A stretch of DNA of 45,837 nucleotides from an uncultured Collinsella sp. Lineage in GTDB: Bacteria > Actinomycetota > Coriobacteriia > Coriobacteriales > Coriobacteriaceae. The notes below the pieces were generated by a model that was not told the DNA's origin, did no database searches, and worked only from the letters and a program-made list of their open reading frames with translations. Shown here one piece after another: positions 1-8,435 of this stretch (its first letter is position 1; every line of letters starts with the position of its first letter). Both the position numbers and the translations under genes were made by a program. The stretch lies in the NCBI GenBank assembly GCA_900555515.1, contig USLO01000001.1, positions 1 to 45,837 on the forward strand, given 5' to 3'.

Positions 1-1650
1 CTTAAGAACGCCAACCCCGGCGCGCGCGTGTCGGTCAAGCTGGTCAGCGAGGCCGGCGTCGGCACCATCGCCACCGGCGTGGCCAAGGGCGCTGCCGACA
101 AGATCTTGATCAGCGGCCACAATGGCGGCTCGGGTGCCGCTGCGCGCGACTCTATCTGGCACGCGGGTCTGCCGCTGGAGCTTGGCCTTGCCGAGGCCCA
201 GCAGACGCTGCTGCAAAACGGTTTGCGCTCACGCGTGGTGCTCGAGGCCGATGGCAAGCTCATGGACGGCACCGACGTCGCCGTCGCCTGCCTGCTGGGT
301 GCCGAGGAGTTTGGCTTTGCGACCATGCCGCTCATCTCCATGGGCTGCCTCATGCAGCGCGACTGCCAGCAGGACACCTGCCCGGCCGGCATCGCTACGC
401 AAAACTGCCGCCTGCGTCGCGGCTTCCGCGGCAAGCCAGAGCACGTCGAGCACTTTATGCTCTTTGTTGCCGAGCAGCTGCGCGAGGTCATGGCGAGCCT
501 GGGCTTCCGCACGGTCGACGAGATGGTCGGCCATCCCGAGTGCTTGCGCCAGATCGAGGTCCCGGGCAACCGCAAGGCTAACCTGCTGGATCTGTCGCCC
601 GTGCTGGCGAGCGCGACCTGTGAGTTTGGTGCCCACATCCCGGGTGCCGACGGCCGTCACTTCCTGCCCCAGATGGCTGCGGACAGCGAGCTCGACAAGA
701 CGCTCGACTCCACGTTGTTTGTGCCCTACACGGCCGATGCCCGTGCGCACCTGCGTCCGATTCGCTTCCGCGCCGATATCGCCAACGTCAACCGCTGCGT
801 GGGCACCATCTTGGGCAACGCGGTGACCAAGGCGCATCCCGAGGGCCTGCCCGCCGGCTCCATCACTATCGATTGCGACGGTTCGGCCGGTCAGAGCTTT
901 GGCGCCTTCCTGCCGCGCGGCATTACGCTCAACGTGTGCGGCGACGCCAACGACTACTTTGGCAAGGGCCTTTCGGGCGGCGAGGTGTCGGTGCGCCCCA
1001 ACCCGCATGCGACCTACAAGTTCGATGAGAACATCATCGTGGGCAACGTTGCGTTCTTTGGCGCCACGAGCGGCCGCGGCTTCATTAACGGCCTGGCAGG
1101 CCAGCGCTTTGGCGTACGCAACTCCGGTGCCACGGTGGTGGTCGAGGGCTGCGGCAACCATGGCTGCGAGTACATGACGGGTGGTCTGGCGCTCATCCTG
1201 GGCGAGGTCGGGCAGAACTTCGCCGCCGGCATGACGGGTGGCGTGGCCTATGTCTTTGACCAGTACGGCACGCTCAATGCCCGTGTGAACCACGAGAGCG
1301 TTGAGCTTAAAGCCCCGACGGCCGGCGAGCTGGCGCAGATTCGCGAGCTCATCCAGGAGCACGTGGACGTGACGCAGAGCCCGCGCGGCATTAAGCTGCT
1401 CTACAGCTTTGAGACGATGAGCAAACACTTTGTGAAGGTCATTCCGACCGAGTACGAGCGCGTGCTGGCGATTGTCGCCGCCGCCGAGGCCGTCGGCAAG
1501 ACGCATGCGCAGGCCGAGGAGCTGGCGTTTGACATTGTGACCGGTCGCGCGAGTGACGCGGATGTTGCTCGCTTCGATGTTGCGGGCGGTGCTGCGGGTG
1601 CTGCGTCCGTGGCTGCCAGCTCTGTTGCTTCGACCAAGAAGGAGGCGTAA
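1..1650 (+). CDS. gltB: Glutamate synthase large subunit, C-terminal part (5' end cut by window)
   Basis: Reading frame is open from base 1, so the gene starts upstream of the window. GltB makes glutamate from 2-oxoglutarate and glutamine-derived ammonia in the cytoplasm. Visible parts are the end of the FMN-binding synthase domain (KILISGHNGGSGAAA), the 3Fe-4S cysteine cluster in CLMQRDCQQDTCPAG, and the C-terminal glycine-rich beta-helix domain (FFGKGLSGGEVSV, GNVAFFGATSGRGFINGLAG, CGNHGCEYMTGG). The last 40 or so residues are Ala/Ser-rich and low in complexity. A ribosome site for the next gene (AAGGAGG) lies inside the last codons, and gltD begins 5 bases after the TAA, so the two are translated as an operon. 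Family assignment is firm; the missing N-terminal glutaminase domain is an edge effect, not a truncation I can prove. Confidence 0.96.
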   Translation, partial: LKNANPGARVSVKLVSEAGVGTIATGVAKGAADKILISGHNGGSGAAARDSIWHAGLPLELGLAEAQQTLLQNGLRSRVVLEADGKLMDGTDVAVACLLGAEEFGFATMPLISMGCLMQRDCQQDTCPAGIATQNCRLRRGFRGKPEHVEHFMLFVAEQLREVMASLGFRTVDEMVGHPECLRQIEVPGNRKANLLDLSPVLASATCEFGAHIPGADGRHFLPQMAADSELDKTLDSTLFVPYTADARAHLRPIRFRADIANVNRCVGTILGNAVTKAHPEGLPAGSITIDCDGSAGQSFGAFLPRGITLNVCGDANDYFGKGLSGGEVSVRPNPHATYKFDENIIVGNVAFFGATSGRGFINGLAGQRFGVRNSGATVVVEGCGNHGCEYMTGGLALILGEVGQNFAAGMTGGVAYVFDQYGTLNARVNHESVELKAPTAGELAQIRELIQEHVDVTQSPRGIKLLYSFETMSKHFVKVIPTEYERVLAIVAAAEAVGKTHAQAEELAFDIVTGRASDADVARFDVAGGAAGAASVAASSVASTKKEA

Positions 1651-1655
1651 GTGCC

Positions 1656-3137
1656 ATGGGTAAGCCCGGTGCTTTTCTTGATATCGATCGCGTGACCCAT
1701 GAGCTGCGCCCCGTGGAGGAGCGCAGCCGCGATTTCGATCCGCTGTACGTGGAGCTCGACGACGACGCGCGCCGTGCCCAGGCGAGTCGCTGCATGATGT
1801 GCGGTGTGGCGTTTTGCCAGATGGGCGCGAGCTTTGGCAAGGCGCGCCCGAGCGGCTGCCCGCTGCACAACCTGATTCCCGAGTGGAACGAGCTGGTGTA
1901 CCGCGGCCGCTGGGATGAGGCTGCCGAGCGCCTGTCGCTCACCTCGCCCATGCCCGAGTTTACGAGCCGTGTGTGCCCGGCGCTGTGCGAGGCCGCGTGT
2001 AACTTGGGATCGGTCGACGGCCAGCCCACGACGATTCACGATAACGAGCGCGCGATCAGCGACCATGAGTGGGCAAACGGCGGTCCGCGTCGCTTTGAGC
2101 CGGCAGGGGAGGGTGCACCCACGGTTGCCGTGGTGGGCTCCGGTCCTGCTGGTCTGGTGGCGGCATGGGAACTTGCGCGTCGCGGCGCGCGCGTGACGGT
2201 GTTTGAGCGAGACGACCGTCCGGGCGGTTTGCTTATGTACGGCATCCCCAACATGAAGCTCGAGAAGTCCGTGGTCGAGCGCCGTGTGGCGCTCATGCGC
2301 GAGCTGGGCATTGTGTTTGAGCTGAGCGCCGATGTGACGGACCCTGCGGTGGCAGCTAAGCTCAATGGCTTTGACGCCGTTGTGGTGGCAGCTGGTGCCC
2401 GTGCCCCGCGCGGGCTTTCGGCTGCGAACATTGACGCTCCCGGCGTGGTGTATGCCGTGGACTATCTGACGGCTTCGACTGTGTCGGTACTCGACGGCGG
2501 CGAGCCCGCTATTGACGCGCGCGGCCTGGACGTTGTGGTCATTGGCGGCGGCGATACCGGCAACGACTGTGTGGGTACCGCGGTGCGCCAGGGTGCGCGC
2601 AGCGTGCGCCAGTTTGAGTTCTTGCCGGCCGCGCCCGATAAGCGCGCGGCGAGCAACCCTTGGCCGCAGTGGCCCAACGTTAAGAAGACCGACTACGGTC
2701 AGCAGGAGGCTATCGCTGCCATGGGCGGCGAGATGCGTGCCTGGGGCGTGGATACGCTCGAAGTGTTGCTGGACAAGAAGGGCGCGGCCGCGGGCCTGCG
2801 CGTGGTCGATCTGGATTGGTCGGCCGGCAAGCCCGAACGCATTGCGGGCTCCGAGCACGAGGTGCCGGCGCAGCTGGTGCTCATCGCCTGTGGCTTTACG
2901 GGTCCCGAGCATGGCGTGTTCGAAGCTGTCGGCGTGCCCGTTGCCACGGCGGGCCGCCCGCTGCCCGTGATGGCTTCCGAGGGCTCGCACCTTGCAGCCC
3001 GCGTGGATGGCGTTGCTGCGGATGCCGCGCCGGTGTATGTGGCCGGCGACGCCCGCAACGGCAGCTCGCTTGTGGTAAGCGCCATGGCCGATGCCCTCGC
3101 CTGCGCGGCCGAGGTTGCCGAGACCCTGGCGCTGTAA
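1656..3137 (+). CDS. gltD: Glutamate synthase small subunit, NADPH-dependent FAD oxidoreductase
   Basis: 493 aa, normal length for GltD. It passes electrons from NAD(P)H through FAD and iron-sulfur clusters to GltB. The N-terminal cysteines CMMCGVAFC, GCPLHN and CPALCEAAC form the usual 4Fe-4S ligand set. The FAD dinucleotide fold is VVGSGPAGLVAAWELARRG, with the family motif GGLLMYGIPNMKLEK, and the NADPH fold is VVIGGGDTGNDCVGTAV. A C-terminal GDARNG motif binds FAD. The ATG is 5 bases past the gltB stop with a strong AAGGAGG site 8 bases upstream. The closest relative in the window is the C-terminal half of the oxidoreductase at the right edge, which is a different fusion enzyme. Confidence 0.96.
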   Translation: MGKPGAFLDIDRVTHELRPVEERSRDFDPLYVELDDDARRAQASRCMMCGVAFCQMGASFGKARPSGCPLHNLIPEWNELVYRGRWDEAAERLSLTSPMPEFTSRVCPALCEAACNLGSVDGQPTTIHDNERAISDHEWANGGPRRFEPAGEGAPTVAVVGSGPAGLVAAWELARRGARVTVFERDDRPGGLLMYGIPNMKLEKSVVERRVALMRELGIVFELSADVTDPAVAAKLNGFDAVVVAAGARAPRGLSAANIDAPGVVYAVDYLTASTVSVLDGGEPAIDARGLDVVVIGGGDTGNDCVGTAVRQGARSVRQFEFLPAAPDKRAASNPWPQWPNVKKTDYGQQEAIAAMGGEMRAWGVDTLEVLLDKKGAAAGLRVVDLDWSAGKPERIAGSEHEVPAQLVLIACGFTGPEHGVFEAVGVPVATAGRPLPVMASEGSHLAARVDGVAADAAPVYVAGDARNGSSLVVSAMADALACAAEVAETLAL

Positions 3138-3177
3138 GGCAATCACGGAGTTACTCAACAATCGAATCGGCAAGGGC

Positions 3178-3247
3178 TGTCCCCAACGGCCGGCGCATAA
3201 GGAATGTCCCGAAGTGTCGGCAGTTGGGGACATTCCTTATGTGCCGG
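3178..3247. repeat. Intergenic inverted repeat with GGAATGTCCC core
   Basis: Arms 3190-3210 and 3226-3247 pair over about 21 bases with one mismatch around a 16-base loop (arm core CATAAGGAATGTCCC). A second overlapping pair, TGTCCCCAAC at 3178-3187 and GTTGGGGACA at 3223-3232, offers an alternative fold. Related wording (GTGCCGGCA, GGAACGTCCC) recurs at 43775-43826. It lies 40 bases after gltD and may end its transcript, but there is no T-run, so I call it a dispersed palindromic repeat. The rest of 3138-3560 holds only a probable promoter near 3424. Confidence 0.7.
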
Positions 3248-3423
3248 CATCCGGGCCACTCCTTGCGGGTTTGCGAGCGTTTTGTTCGTTTGCCGACGTC
3301 TGGTTGCCTGCCTGTTGACGTTTGCGTTCGTTGCGCTCTGCTGTTTATGTGGCGGCTTTAGTTGCTTGCGGACAGCGGCGCGGATGATTCGTCTAGCTCT
3401 ACCTGCGATTTTGTGGCAATTTG

Positions 3424-3429
3424 TATAAT
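3424..3429 (+). promoter_or_regulatory. Candidate -10 box TATAAT
   Basis: A perfect TATAAT lies in an AT-rich pocket about 130 bases before the ATG at 3561. I see no good -35 at 16 to 18 bases, so the call rests on the hexamer, its position in a non-coding gap and the absence of another promoter for the next gene. Confidence 0.4.
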
Positions 3430-3560
3430 CTGCAAGTATCCTGTCAAGTGTTTGGTCAGTATCTGGTTTGCAACCCGATGCTCATTTCGCCCGCGCTGGC
3501 GGCGACCACCAGCCCTCCTCGTAAGCTCAAATTGAGGTTCATCAGTTTGAGGAGGATGTC

Positions 3561-4268
3561 ATGGCTAATCATGTTTTGGACCGGGGACGTCTGGACGAAG
3601 CCGTCGGTAACGATATTGCCGACATGGCCCAGTTTTGGATGCTGCGCAAGTTTCAGTTTTTGGAGTCGGCGCGCACACAGTTCGAAGTGATAGTCGATCC
3701 ATGGCTCAGCTATTGCGAAGAACCATCGCAAAGCGAAATCATGGCCTATAACATGGCATTTACCGATTGGCTGCTGTTCGAGCGTCCCTATTACCATGGC
3801 AAGACGCTGTTTGAGCTGTATGTGGACGAGCCGCCGGCGTCGCTTTCGCCTGCTTCGCTCAGGCGGCTCGAACAGGTGCGCGACACGCAGTATTTCTCGC
3901 GCTTTGGCATTTTGGACAAGGATCCTGCGACTGGTATGGTCGCGCTGCGCGACACGCGCACCGACCGTCGTTTTGATGTCTACGACCCACATATCGTGCA
4001 AAAAGAGCACTGGCGCGATGGTGCGATTGCGGTGCGCATCGCGTGCGTTGACGATATTTGGCTGACGGCGGGGCAGCTCTACCTCTACGACATTGCGCGC
4101 TTGAGCGATACGGCGGTCGACGGGCCTGGCGCCGTCCATCCGGAAGACCTGGAAGATGGCTTCGACACCTCGTGTATCAGCTTCTTTCTGAGGCTGGTCC
4201 GCGACATCATGGGTGCCCAGGGGCGCTATGTAAAGTCCCTTAACATCTACGAACAGGAATGGGAGTAG
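3561..4268 (+). CDS. Hypothetical protein, 235 aa, cytoplasmic
   Basis: I do not recognise this family. The start is supported by GAGGAGG at 3549-3555, six bases before the ATG. The protein is acidic and rich in aromatic residues, with no signal peptide, membrane helix or cysteine motif. Features to search with are NMAFTDWLLFERPYYHGKT near residues 65-83 and IVQKEHWRDGAIAVRI near 146-161. It stands alone: gltD is 420 bases upstream and a repeat array begins 41 bases downstream, so it is probably monocistronic from the TATAAT at 3424. Codon use is like that of the flanking genes. Confidence 0.8.
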   Translation: MANHVLDRGRLDEAVGNDIADMAQFWMLRKFQFLESARTQFEVIVDPWLSYCEEPSQSEIMAYNMAFTDWLLFERPYYHGKTLFELYVDEPPASLSPASLRRLEQVRDTQYFSRFGILDKDPATGMVALRDTRTDRRFDVYDPHIVQKEHWRDGAIAVRIACVDDIWLTAGQLYLYDIARLSDTAVDGPGAVHPEDLEDGFDTSCISFFLRLVRDIMGAQGRYVKSLNIYEQEWE

Positions 4269-4308
4269 GGGATGGGCAGTTGTCGCCTGCTTTGCCTTCT
4301 GCCTTTTT

Positions 4309-4606
4309 GTCTCAATCTGTAACGTCTAGGGGCAAGAAACCGGTCTACCTGTTACAGATCGAGACGAATGCTTGAGCGCCGCTGGTTTGTCTAAATCTGT
4401 AACGTTTAGGGGCCTGGAGAACGTCTAACTGTTATAGATCGAGACGTTTGGAACCTGGTTGGGGGAATGTCTCAATCTGTAACATCTACAGGCCAAAATT
4501 CGACCTAACTGTTACAGATTGAGACAAAGAGGTGCCATGCTGCGCGAACGTCTCGATCTGTAACGTTTGGCGGCTGCTTGTGCCCGTAACTGTTACAGAT
4601 CAAGAC
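4309..4606. repeat. Array of four 57-bp palindromic repeat units
   Basis: Units lie at 4309-4365, 4389-4445, 4469-4525 and 4550-4606. Each is exactly 57 bases: a 15-base left arm close to GTCTCAATCTGTAAC, a 27-base variable core and a 15-base right arm close to GTTACAGATCGAGAC. Unit starts are 80, 80 and 81 bases apart, leaving 23 or 24 unconserved bases between units. The last unit ends 20 bases before the next gene's start. The layout matches REPIN/BIME-like elements (two REP half-sites in inverted order), which in other bacteria are moved by RAYT transposases. No such transposase is in the window. Confidence 0.9.
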
Positions 4607-4626
4607 ATTTGTCAGCGGAGGCAACG

Positions 4627-5703
4627 GTGACGATGATCCATTTGTCCGATGCGGTGGTGATGGAAGTGTCTAATACCGTTTTTAAACACAAGCATGCAAC
4701 ACGTAACACCTTGGCGCGAAATAGGATGCTTGCTAGGCTCAGGGGGGCGGCTGAACAAGGCGTGCTGCTTGTGACGCACGACAATGCCGAGCTCATGTGG
4801 CTGCGGCGCCATGTGGGCACAGACGATATTGCGGAGCCTGAATCGCACCTATTCTGTTTTCAGCATGATTGGGATGCGTTGACGCCGGCGGAGCGAGCGC
4901 TGCGTACCATCAAAGGGCTTGCGGAGTTTCATCCCGATTGGGCGTTTTGGGGTTATGACGCGGCGCTTTTGCGGGGTCTGGAGGTGCCGAATGATCTGCT
5001 CGGGCCGCGTTATCTTGTTAAGACGGGTTGTTCGGTGACGTTGAGCAACGGGTGTAGGTTGTTGCGTCCGCAGATGGCGGGCGCGCTCGAGCGTGTCGAT
5101 GGCGTGCGGGTGACGTCGTTTTGGCGCACGGTGGATGATTGCTTGCTGCGTGTGCCGTTCTCCTACGGGTTGGCGATTGCCGATTCTGCACTGCGGGCGA
5201 AAGGCGTATCACGTGGGGATTTGTGCGAGCGCCTCCGCGCCGATCGCGAGGGCAGGCGAGGGTATCGCAGGGCACAGGTGATTGCGTCGTATGCGGACGG
5301 GCTGTCCGAAAACGGCGGCGAGTCTCGGTTCCGAGCGTTCTTTATTGCGTACGGCTTTCCGGTTCCGGAGCTGCAGGTGGAGTTTTGCGACCCGCTCGAT
5401 CCGAGCCAAGTGTTTCGCGTCGACTATTTTTGGCGGCTCGAGGACGGGACGTGTGTCATCGGCGAGCTCGACGGAAAGGGGAAGTACACCTTGCAGAACG
5501 ACGAGGGCCGGGAGTCGGTCGACCCATTCGTGGCAGAACGTCAACGGGAGTCCCATCTGACAATGCTCGGGCATAAGGTGCTTCGGTTTACGTTTAACGA
5601 ACTCAAAGACCCGGGGAAGCTGGTCGAGAAAATGAGGCTGGCGGGTATTCCTCGGCAGGCGAAATTGGCTGAGGAGTGGAGACGACAGTGGTATGGGCGC
5701 TGA
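4627..5703 (+). CDS. Endonuclease-like protein with AbiEi-type N-terminus and PD-(D/E)XK-like (DUF559/Vsr-like) C-terminus
   Basis: 358 aa from the GTG at 4627, chosen because GGAGG at 4616-4620 sits 6 bases upstream; the frame is open further upstream into the repeat array but without a ribosome site, and an ATG at 4633 is the alternative. The middle segment VTSFWRTVDDCLLRVPFSYGLAIADSAL resembles the linker of actinobacterial proteins annotated as AbiEi-antitoxin-like/DUF559 endonucleases. The C-terminal third has SRFRAFFIAYGFPVPELQVEF followed by FRVDYFW and VIGELDGKGKY, where D, E and K are in the order expected for a PD-(D/E)XK nuclease core. No partner toxin or methyltransferase is adjacent. 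The gene is bracketed by 57-bp repeat arrays on both sides. Nuclease activity is inferred from motif shape only. Confidence 0.65.
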   Translation: MTMIHLSDAVVMEVSNTVFKHKHATRNTLARNRMLARLRGAAEQGVLLVTHDNAELMWLRRHVGTDDIAEPESHLFCFQHDWDALTPAERALRTIKGLAEFHPDWAFWGYDAALLRGLEVPNDLLGPRYLVKTGCSVTLSNGCRLLRPQMAGALERVDGVRVTSFWRTVDDCLLRVPFSYGLAIADSALRAKGVSRGDLCERLRADREGRRGYRRAQVIASYADGLSENGGESRFRAFFIAYGFPVPELQVEFCDPLDPSQVFRVDYFWRLEDGTCVIGELDGKGKYTLQNDEGRESVDPFVAERQRESHLTMLGHKVLRFTFNELKDPGKLVEKMRLAGIPRQAKLAEEWRRQWYGR

Positions 5704-5711
5704 GAGGTTTT

Positions 5712-5849
5712 GTCTCAATCTGTAACGTTTAGAGGTTATTTGAGCTCGTAACTGTTACAGATCGAGACAAACCGGTGAAGCGTCGACCGAATGTCTTGAT
5801 CTGTAACAGCAAGGGGCCCAACAACCCTGTACCTGTTACAGATCGAGAC
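5712..5849. repeat. Two 57-bp palindromic repeat units
   Basis: Units 5712-5768 and 5793-5849 start 81 bases apart and have the same 15-27-15 build as the array at 4309-4606. The first begins 9 bases after the endonuclease-like stop codon, so that gene is closely framed by repeats. Apart from these units the gap 5704-5998 contains only the ribosome site of the following gene. Confidence 0.9.
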
Positions 5850-5998
5850 ATTTCCCTGGTGTCGCTGGGGTGGGACTGCAACGTATTCCGTCCCCCACAT
5901 CCCCTCTTCCCTCCGTTAACCGATGTGTCTGCAGCAATCCAGCGGGACTAGGTGATAATGGACAAATGTTCATGTTAATCGTGGGGGAGGAGCTCGAT

Positions 5999-7369
5999 AT
6001 GGCGTCTGCCGATCGTTCCACGTTGTTTATCAATGCGACCATTCTGGATGGTTCGGAGCATATGGAGCCGCAGCCCGACATGGCCGTGGCCGTTGAGCGC
6101 GGTGTCATCACGTGGATGGGGCCGAGTGCTGTGGCGCAGGCGCCTGCGGGTGCCGAGGTTATCGACCTGGCGGGTGCGTATCTCATGCCCGGTCTCATCA
6201 ATATGCATGTGCATCTGTGCGGCTCGGGCAAGCCGGTTTCGGCGGGCGATGCGGGCGCGCTGATGAAGAAGCTCGATAATCCCGTGGGGCGCGCCATCGT
6301 GCGCCATATTCTTAAGGGCAGCGCCCAACAACAACTGGCAAGTGGCGTGACCACGGTGCGCGGTGCGGGTGACCCGCTGTTTGCCGACATCGCCGTTCGT
6401 AATGCCATCGACGCCGGCAAGTATCAAGGTCCTCGCCTGGTGGCGCCGGGAACGGGCGTCACGGTTCCGGGCGGCCATGGTGCGGGGCTGTTCGCGCAGG
6501 TCGCAAATACCCCCGCCGAGGCAGCCGAACAGGTGCGCGACCTGTATGCGCGCGGTGCCGACGTCATTAAGCTGTTCGTGACGGGCGGCGTGTTCGACGC
6601 GACCGAGGTGGGCGAGCCGGGCGTGCTGCGTATGCCGGTGGAGGTTGCCGCGGCGGCGTGCAAGGCTGCGCACGAGGTGGGCCTGCCGGTTATGGCCCAT
6701 GTCGAGAGCACCGAAGGCGTGAAGGCCGCGCTTGAGGCCGGCGTTGACACAATCGAGCACGGTGCCCCGATGACTCCTGAGATCTTGGAACTGTACCGCG
6801 GCGCCGCGGGCACGCAGCTTGAGGATCGCGCGCCCAGCGTTACCTGCACTATCAGCCCGGCGCTGCCGTTTGTGTTGCTCGACCCGGAAAAGACCCATTC
6901 GACCGATACGCAAAAGAAGAACGGCGACATCGTGTGCTCGGGCATTATCGAGAGCGCCCGTGCCGCACTGGAAGCTGGCGTTAAGGTGGGCCTGGGCACG
7001 GACTCGAGCTGCCCGTTCGTGACGCAGTACGACATGTGGCGTGAGGTGGCCTATTTTGCCAAGTATGTCGGCGTGAGCAACGCCTTCGCACTGCATACGG
7101 CTACGCAAGTCAACGCCGAGCTGCTGGCGCTGGACGGCGAGACTGGCACGATCGAGTGCGGCAAGGCCGCCGATATCTTGGTGACGCGCAAGAACCCGCT
7201 CGATGACCTGTGCGCACTGCGTGAGCCGACGCACGTGATATGCCGTGGCGATCTGGTGCGCAAGCTCAAGGTGAAGCGCATTCCCGAGGTGGACGCCGAG
7301 CTCGACGCGATTATGGCCATGCCTGCCGAAGCGCTTGCCGAGGAGCTGGCCCGCGACGGCGTGGCATAG
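5999..7369 (+). CDS. Metal-dependent amidohydrolase (imidazolonepropionase-like, COG1228 type)
   Basis: 456 aa from ATG 5999, preceded by GGGGGAGG 8 bases away; the longer open frame from 5870 lacks a ribosome site and begins with low-complexity residues. It has the TIM-barrel metal ligands of the amidohydrolase superfamily: H70 and H72 in INMHVHLCG, probable carbamylated K191 in VIKLFVTGG, H234 in VMAHVEST, H254 in TIEHGAP and D335 in GLGTDSS. The C-terminal metal-free strand NPLDDLCALREPTHVICRGDLV closes the beta-sandwich. Relatives hydrolyse dipeptides, cyclic amides or imidazolone; the substrate cannot be told from sequence. No signal peptide. It stands alone and is followed by a strong terminator. 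Confidence 0.88.
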   Translation: MASADRSTLFINATILDGSEHMEPQPDMAVAVERGVITWMGPSAVAQAPAGAEVIDLAGAYLMPGLINMHVHLCGSGKPVSAGDAGALMKKLDNPVGRAIVRHILKGSAQQQLASGVTTVRGAGDPLFADIAVRNAIDAGKYQGPRLVAPGTGVTVPGGHGAGLFAQVANTPAEAAEQVRDLYARGADVIKLFVTGGVFDATEVGEPGVLRMPVEVAAAACKAAHEVGLPVMAHVESTEGVKAALEAGVDTIEHGAPMTPEILELYRGAAGTQLEDRAPSVTCTISPALPFVLLDPEKTHSTDTQKKNGDIVCSGIIESARAALEAGVKVGLGTDSSCPFVTQYDMWREVAYFAKYVGVSNAFALHTATQVNAELLALDGETGTIECGKAADILVTRKNPLDDLCALREPTHVICRGDLVRKLKVKRIPEVDAELDAIMAMPAEALAEELARDGVA

Positions 7370-7372
7370 GTG

Positions 7373-7397
7373 TGACAAAGGGGCAATCCCTTTGTCA
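7373..7397. repeat. Short perfect inverted repeat after the amidohydrolase gene
   Basis: TGACAAAGGG at 7373-7382 pairs with CCCTTTGTCA at 7388-7397 around a 5-base loop. It lacks a T-run and lies just upstream of the real terminator, so it is probably a dispersed small palindrome. Confidence 0.6.
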
Positions 7398-7402
7398 TAA
7401 TC

Positions 7403-7441
7403 AAAAAAGCCGAGGTCTCAGTGCGAGGCCTCGGCTTTTTT
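7403..7441. terminator. Rho-independent terminator, bidirectional
   Basis: AAAAAAGCCGAGG and CCTCGGCTTTTTT form a perfect 13-bp stem with a 13-base loop and flanking A and T runs. It can stop the amidohydrolase transcript (+) and the copper-region transcript reading leftwards (-). Confidence 0.93.
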
Positions 7442-7499
7442 CGAACAAATACTTAAGACTGGGACAAACAAACCTGATTAATTGTCCCGCGTGCGGCGG

Positions 7500-7973
7500 C
7501 TAGGAGCGCGTTTCCATCTTGGCGTGGCACTTGGGGCAGGTGACGCGGATCTTGCCCTTGCCCTTGGGGACGGAGAGCATCTGGCCGCAGTTGGGGCACT
7601 TGAGGTATGCCGTGGTCTTGCGGCCCTTCCACATCTTCTTGGCTGTGCGCTTGGCACGTTCAAAGTCTTCCTTGCTAGTACCGGCTGCGCGCGAGGCGTT
7701 GGCCGCTGCAGCTCCGCCGCCCAAGCTAGCTACAAACTTGCCCAAGCCGGGTACGTTTGCAGTCGCGGCGACAAAGGCCTCGTTCTCCTTACGACGTGCG
7801 TCGATATTTTTGGATAGGCCGCGCAGCACGCCAATCACGATTACGGCGATGGCAATCCAGCTGAGCCACTGGATGCGGGCTATCGATCCGATCATCGCGA
7901 TGACGATGCCGGCAAAACCCATCACGATGGTGAGTTCATCGGCACCATTGCGACCCTTCATAAAGTCATTCAT
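7500..7973 (-). CDS. Small membrane protein with C-terminal zinc ribbon
   Basis: 157 aa from the ATG at 7973, chosen for the AAAGG site 8 bases upstream; the frame extends ten codons further without a ribosome site. The N-terminal half has two hydrophobic segments, ELTIVMGFAGIVIAMIGSIA and WLSWIAIAVIVIGVL, then a basic stretch and an Ala-rich linker. The C-terminus has a zinc-ribbon pair, CPNCGQ and CPKCHAK, in an RNA- or DNA-binding-like basic setting (KKMWKGRKTT). It lies downstream of csoR on the same strand, with a palindromic repeat between them, so cotranscription is uncertain. Function is unknown. Confidence 0.8.
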   Translation of the reverse strand: MNDFMKGRNGADELTIVMGFAGIVIAMIGSIARIQWLSWIAIAVIVIGVLRGLSKNIDARRKENEAFVAATANVPGLGKFVASLGGGAAAANASRAAGTSKEDFERAKRTAKKMWKGRKTTAYLKCPNCGQMLSVPKGKGKIRVTCPKCHAKMETRS

Positions 7974-8028
7974 GCAAATTGCCTTTCGTTCGATATGCTG
8001 CACGCCTTTATACCCGATTTAGAGCAAG

Positions 8029-8075
8029 GGGGACAGGTTAATCTGCACCAATGTGGTGCAAACATACCTGTCCCC
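8029..8075. repeat. Palindromic repeat with GGGGACAGGT ends
   Basis: GGGGACAGGT at 8029-8038 pairs with ACCTGTCCCC at 8066-8075, and the inner pair TGCACCA/TGGTGCA at 8044-8060 extends the hairpin. A half-copy (GGGGGACAGGTTGGTTTGCG) occurs near 43649, and a TCTGTCCCC fragment follows at 8091-8099. It is a dispersed intergenic element. Confidence 0.75.
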
Positions 8076-8119
8076 GGAATACCAAGACGGTGCAAAGAAG
8101 TCTGTCCCCAATGCCCCAA

Positions 8120-8392
8120 TTACTTGGAGAGCTTGTCGACGACGCGTTCGATCTCGGCGAGCTTGGCGGCTTTGAGGTCCTCGTCGCCCGATTCGATTGC
8201 CGAAGTCACGCAGCCCTCGATATGCGCCTTGAGCACGTCGGCGTTGATGCGCGCGAGGAGCGCCTGTGTTGCCATGAGCTGCGTGGAGATGTCGACGCAG
8301 TAACGGTCCTCCTCGACCATCCGTAGGATGCCGTCGATCTGGCCGCGTGCCGTCTTGAGCATGCGGGTCACCGATTTATGGTCTGCCATCAT
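8120..8392 (-). CDS. csoR: CsoR-family copper-sensing transcriptional repressor
   Basis: 90 aa. The first of two adjacent ATGs (8392) is chosen because GAGG lies 7 bases upstream. It has the all-helical DUF156 fold signature: RGQIDGILRMVEEDRYCVDISTQ, then HIEGCV. The copper ligands of CsoR proteins match C32, H57 and C61. CsoR binds operator DNA as a tetramer in the absence of Cu(I) and lets go when Cu(I) binds. It is the last gene of a copA-copZ-csoR set on the minus strand, and the palindrome in the copA promoter is its likely target, giving autoregulation if the three are cotranscribed. Other DUF156 members sense nickel, persulfide or formaldehyde; the neighbours favour copper. Confidence 0.9.
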   Translation of the reverse strand: MMADHKSVTRMLKTARGQIDGILRMVEEDRYCVDISTQLMATQALLARINADVLKAHIEGCVTSAIESGDEDLKAAKLAEIERVVDKLSK

Positions 8393-8435
8393 GGCGGGTC
8401 CTCGTTTCTGGTCGATCTTCCGGATGTCCCCGTCA

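Noticed and set aside
1401..3233. 610-aa open frame antisense to gltD
   Set aside because: Composition (His, Arg, Ala-rich) is typical of antisense to GC-rich codons, and gltD is intact.
4309..4606. CRISPR array (regular repeats with variable inserts)
   Set aside because: The conserved 15-base pieces alternate in direction, inserts alternate between 27 and 23-24 bases, and no cas gene or leader is present. Palindromic unit arrays explain it better.
4627..5703. Complete type IV toxin-antitoxin (AbiE) pair
   Set aside because: Only an AbiEi-like region is seen; no AbiEii nucleotidyltransferase gene lies next to it.
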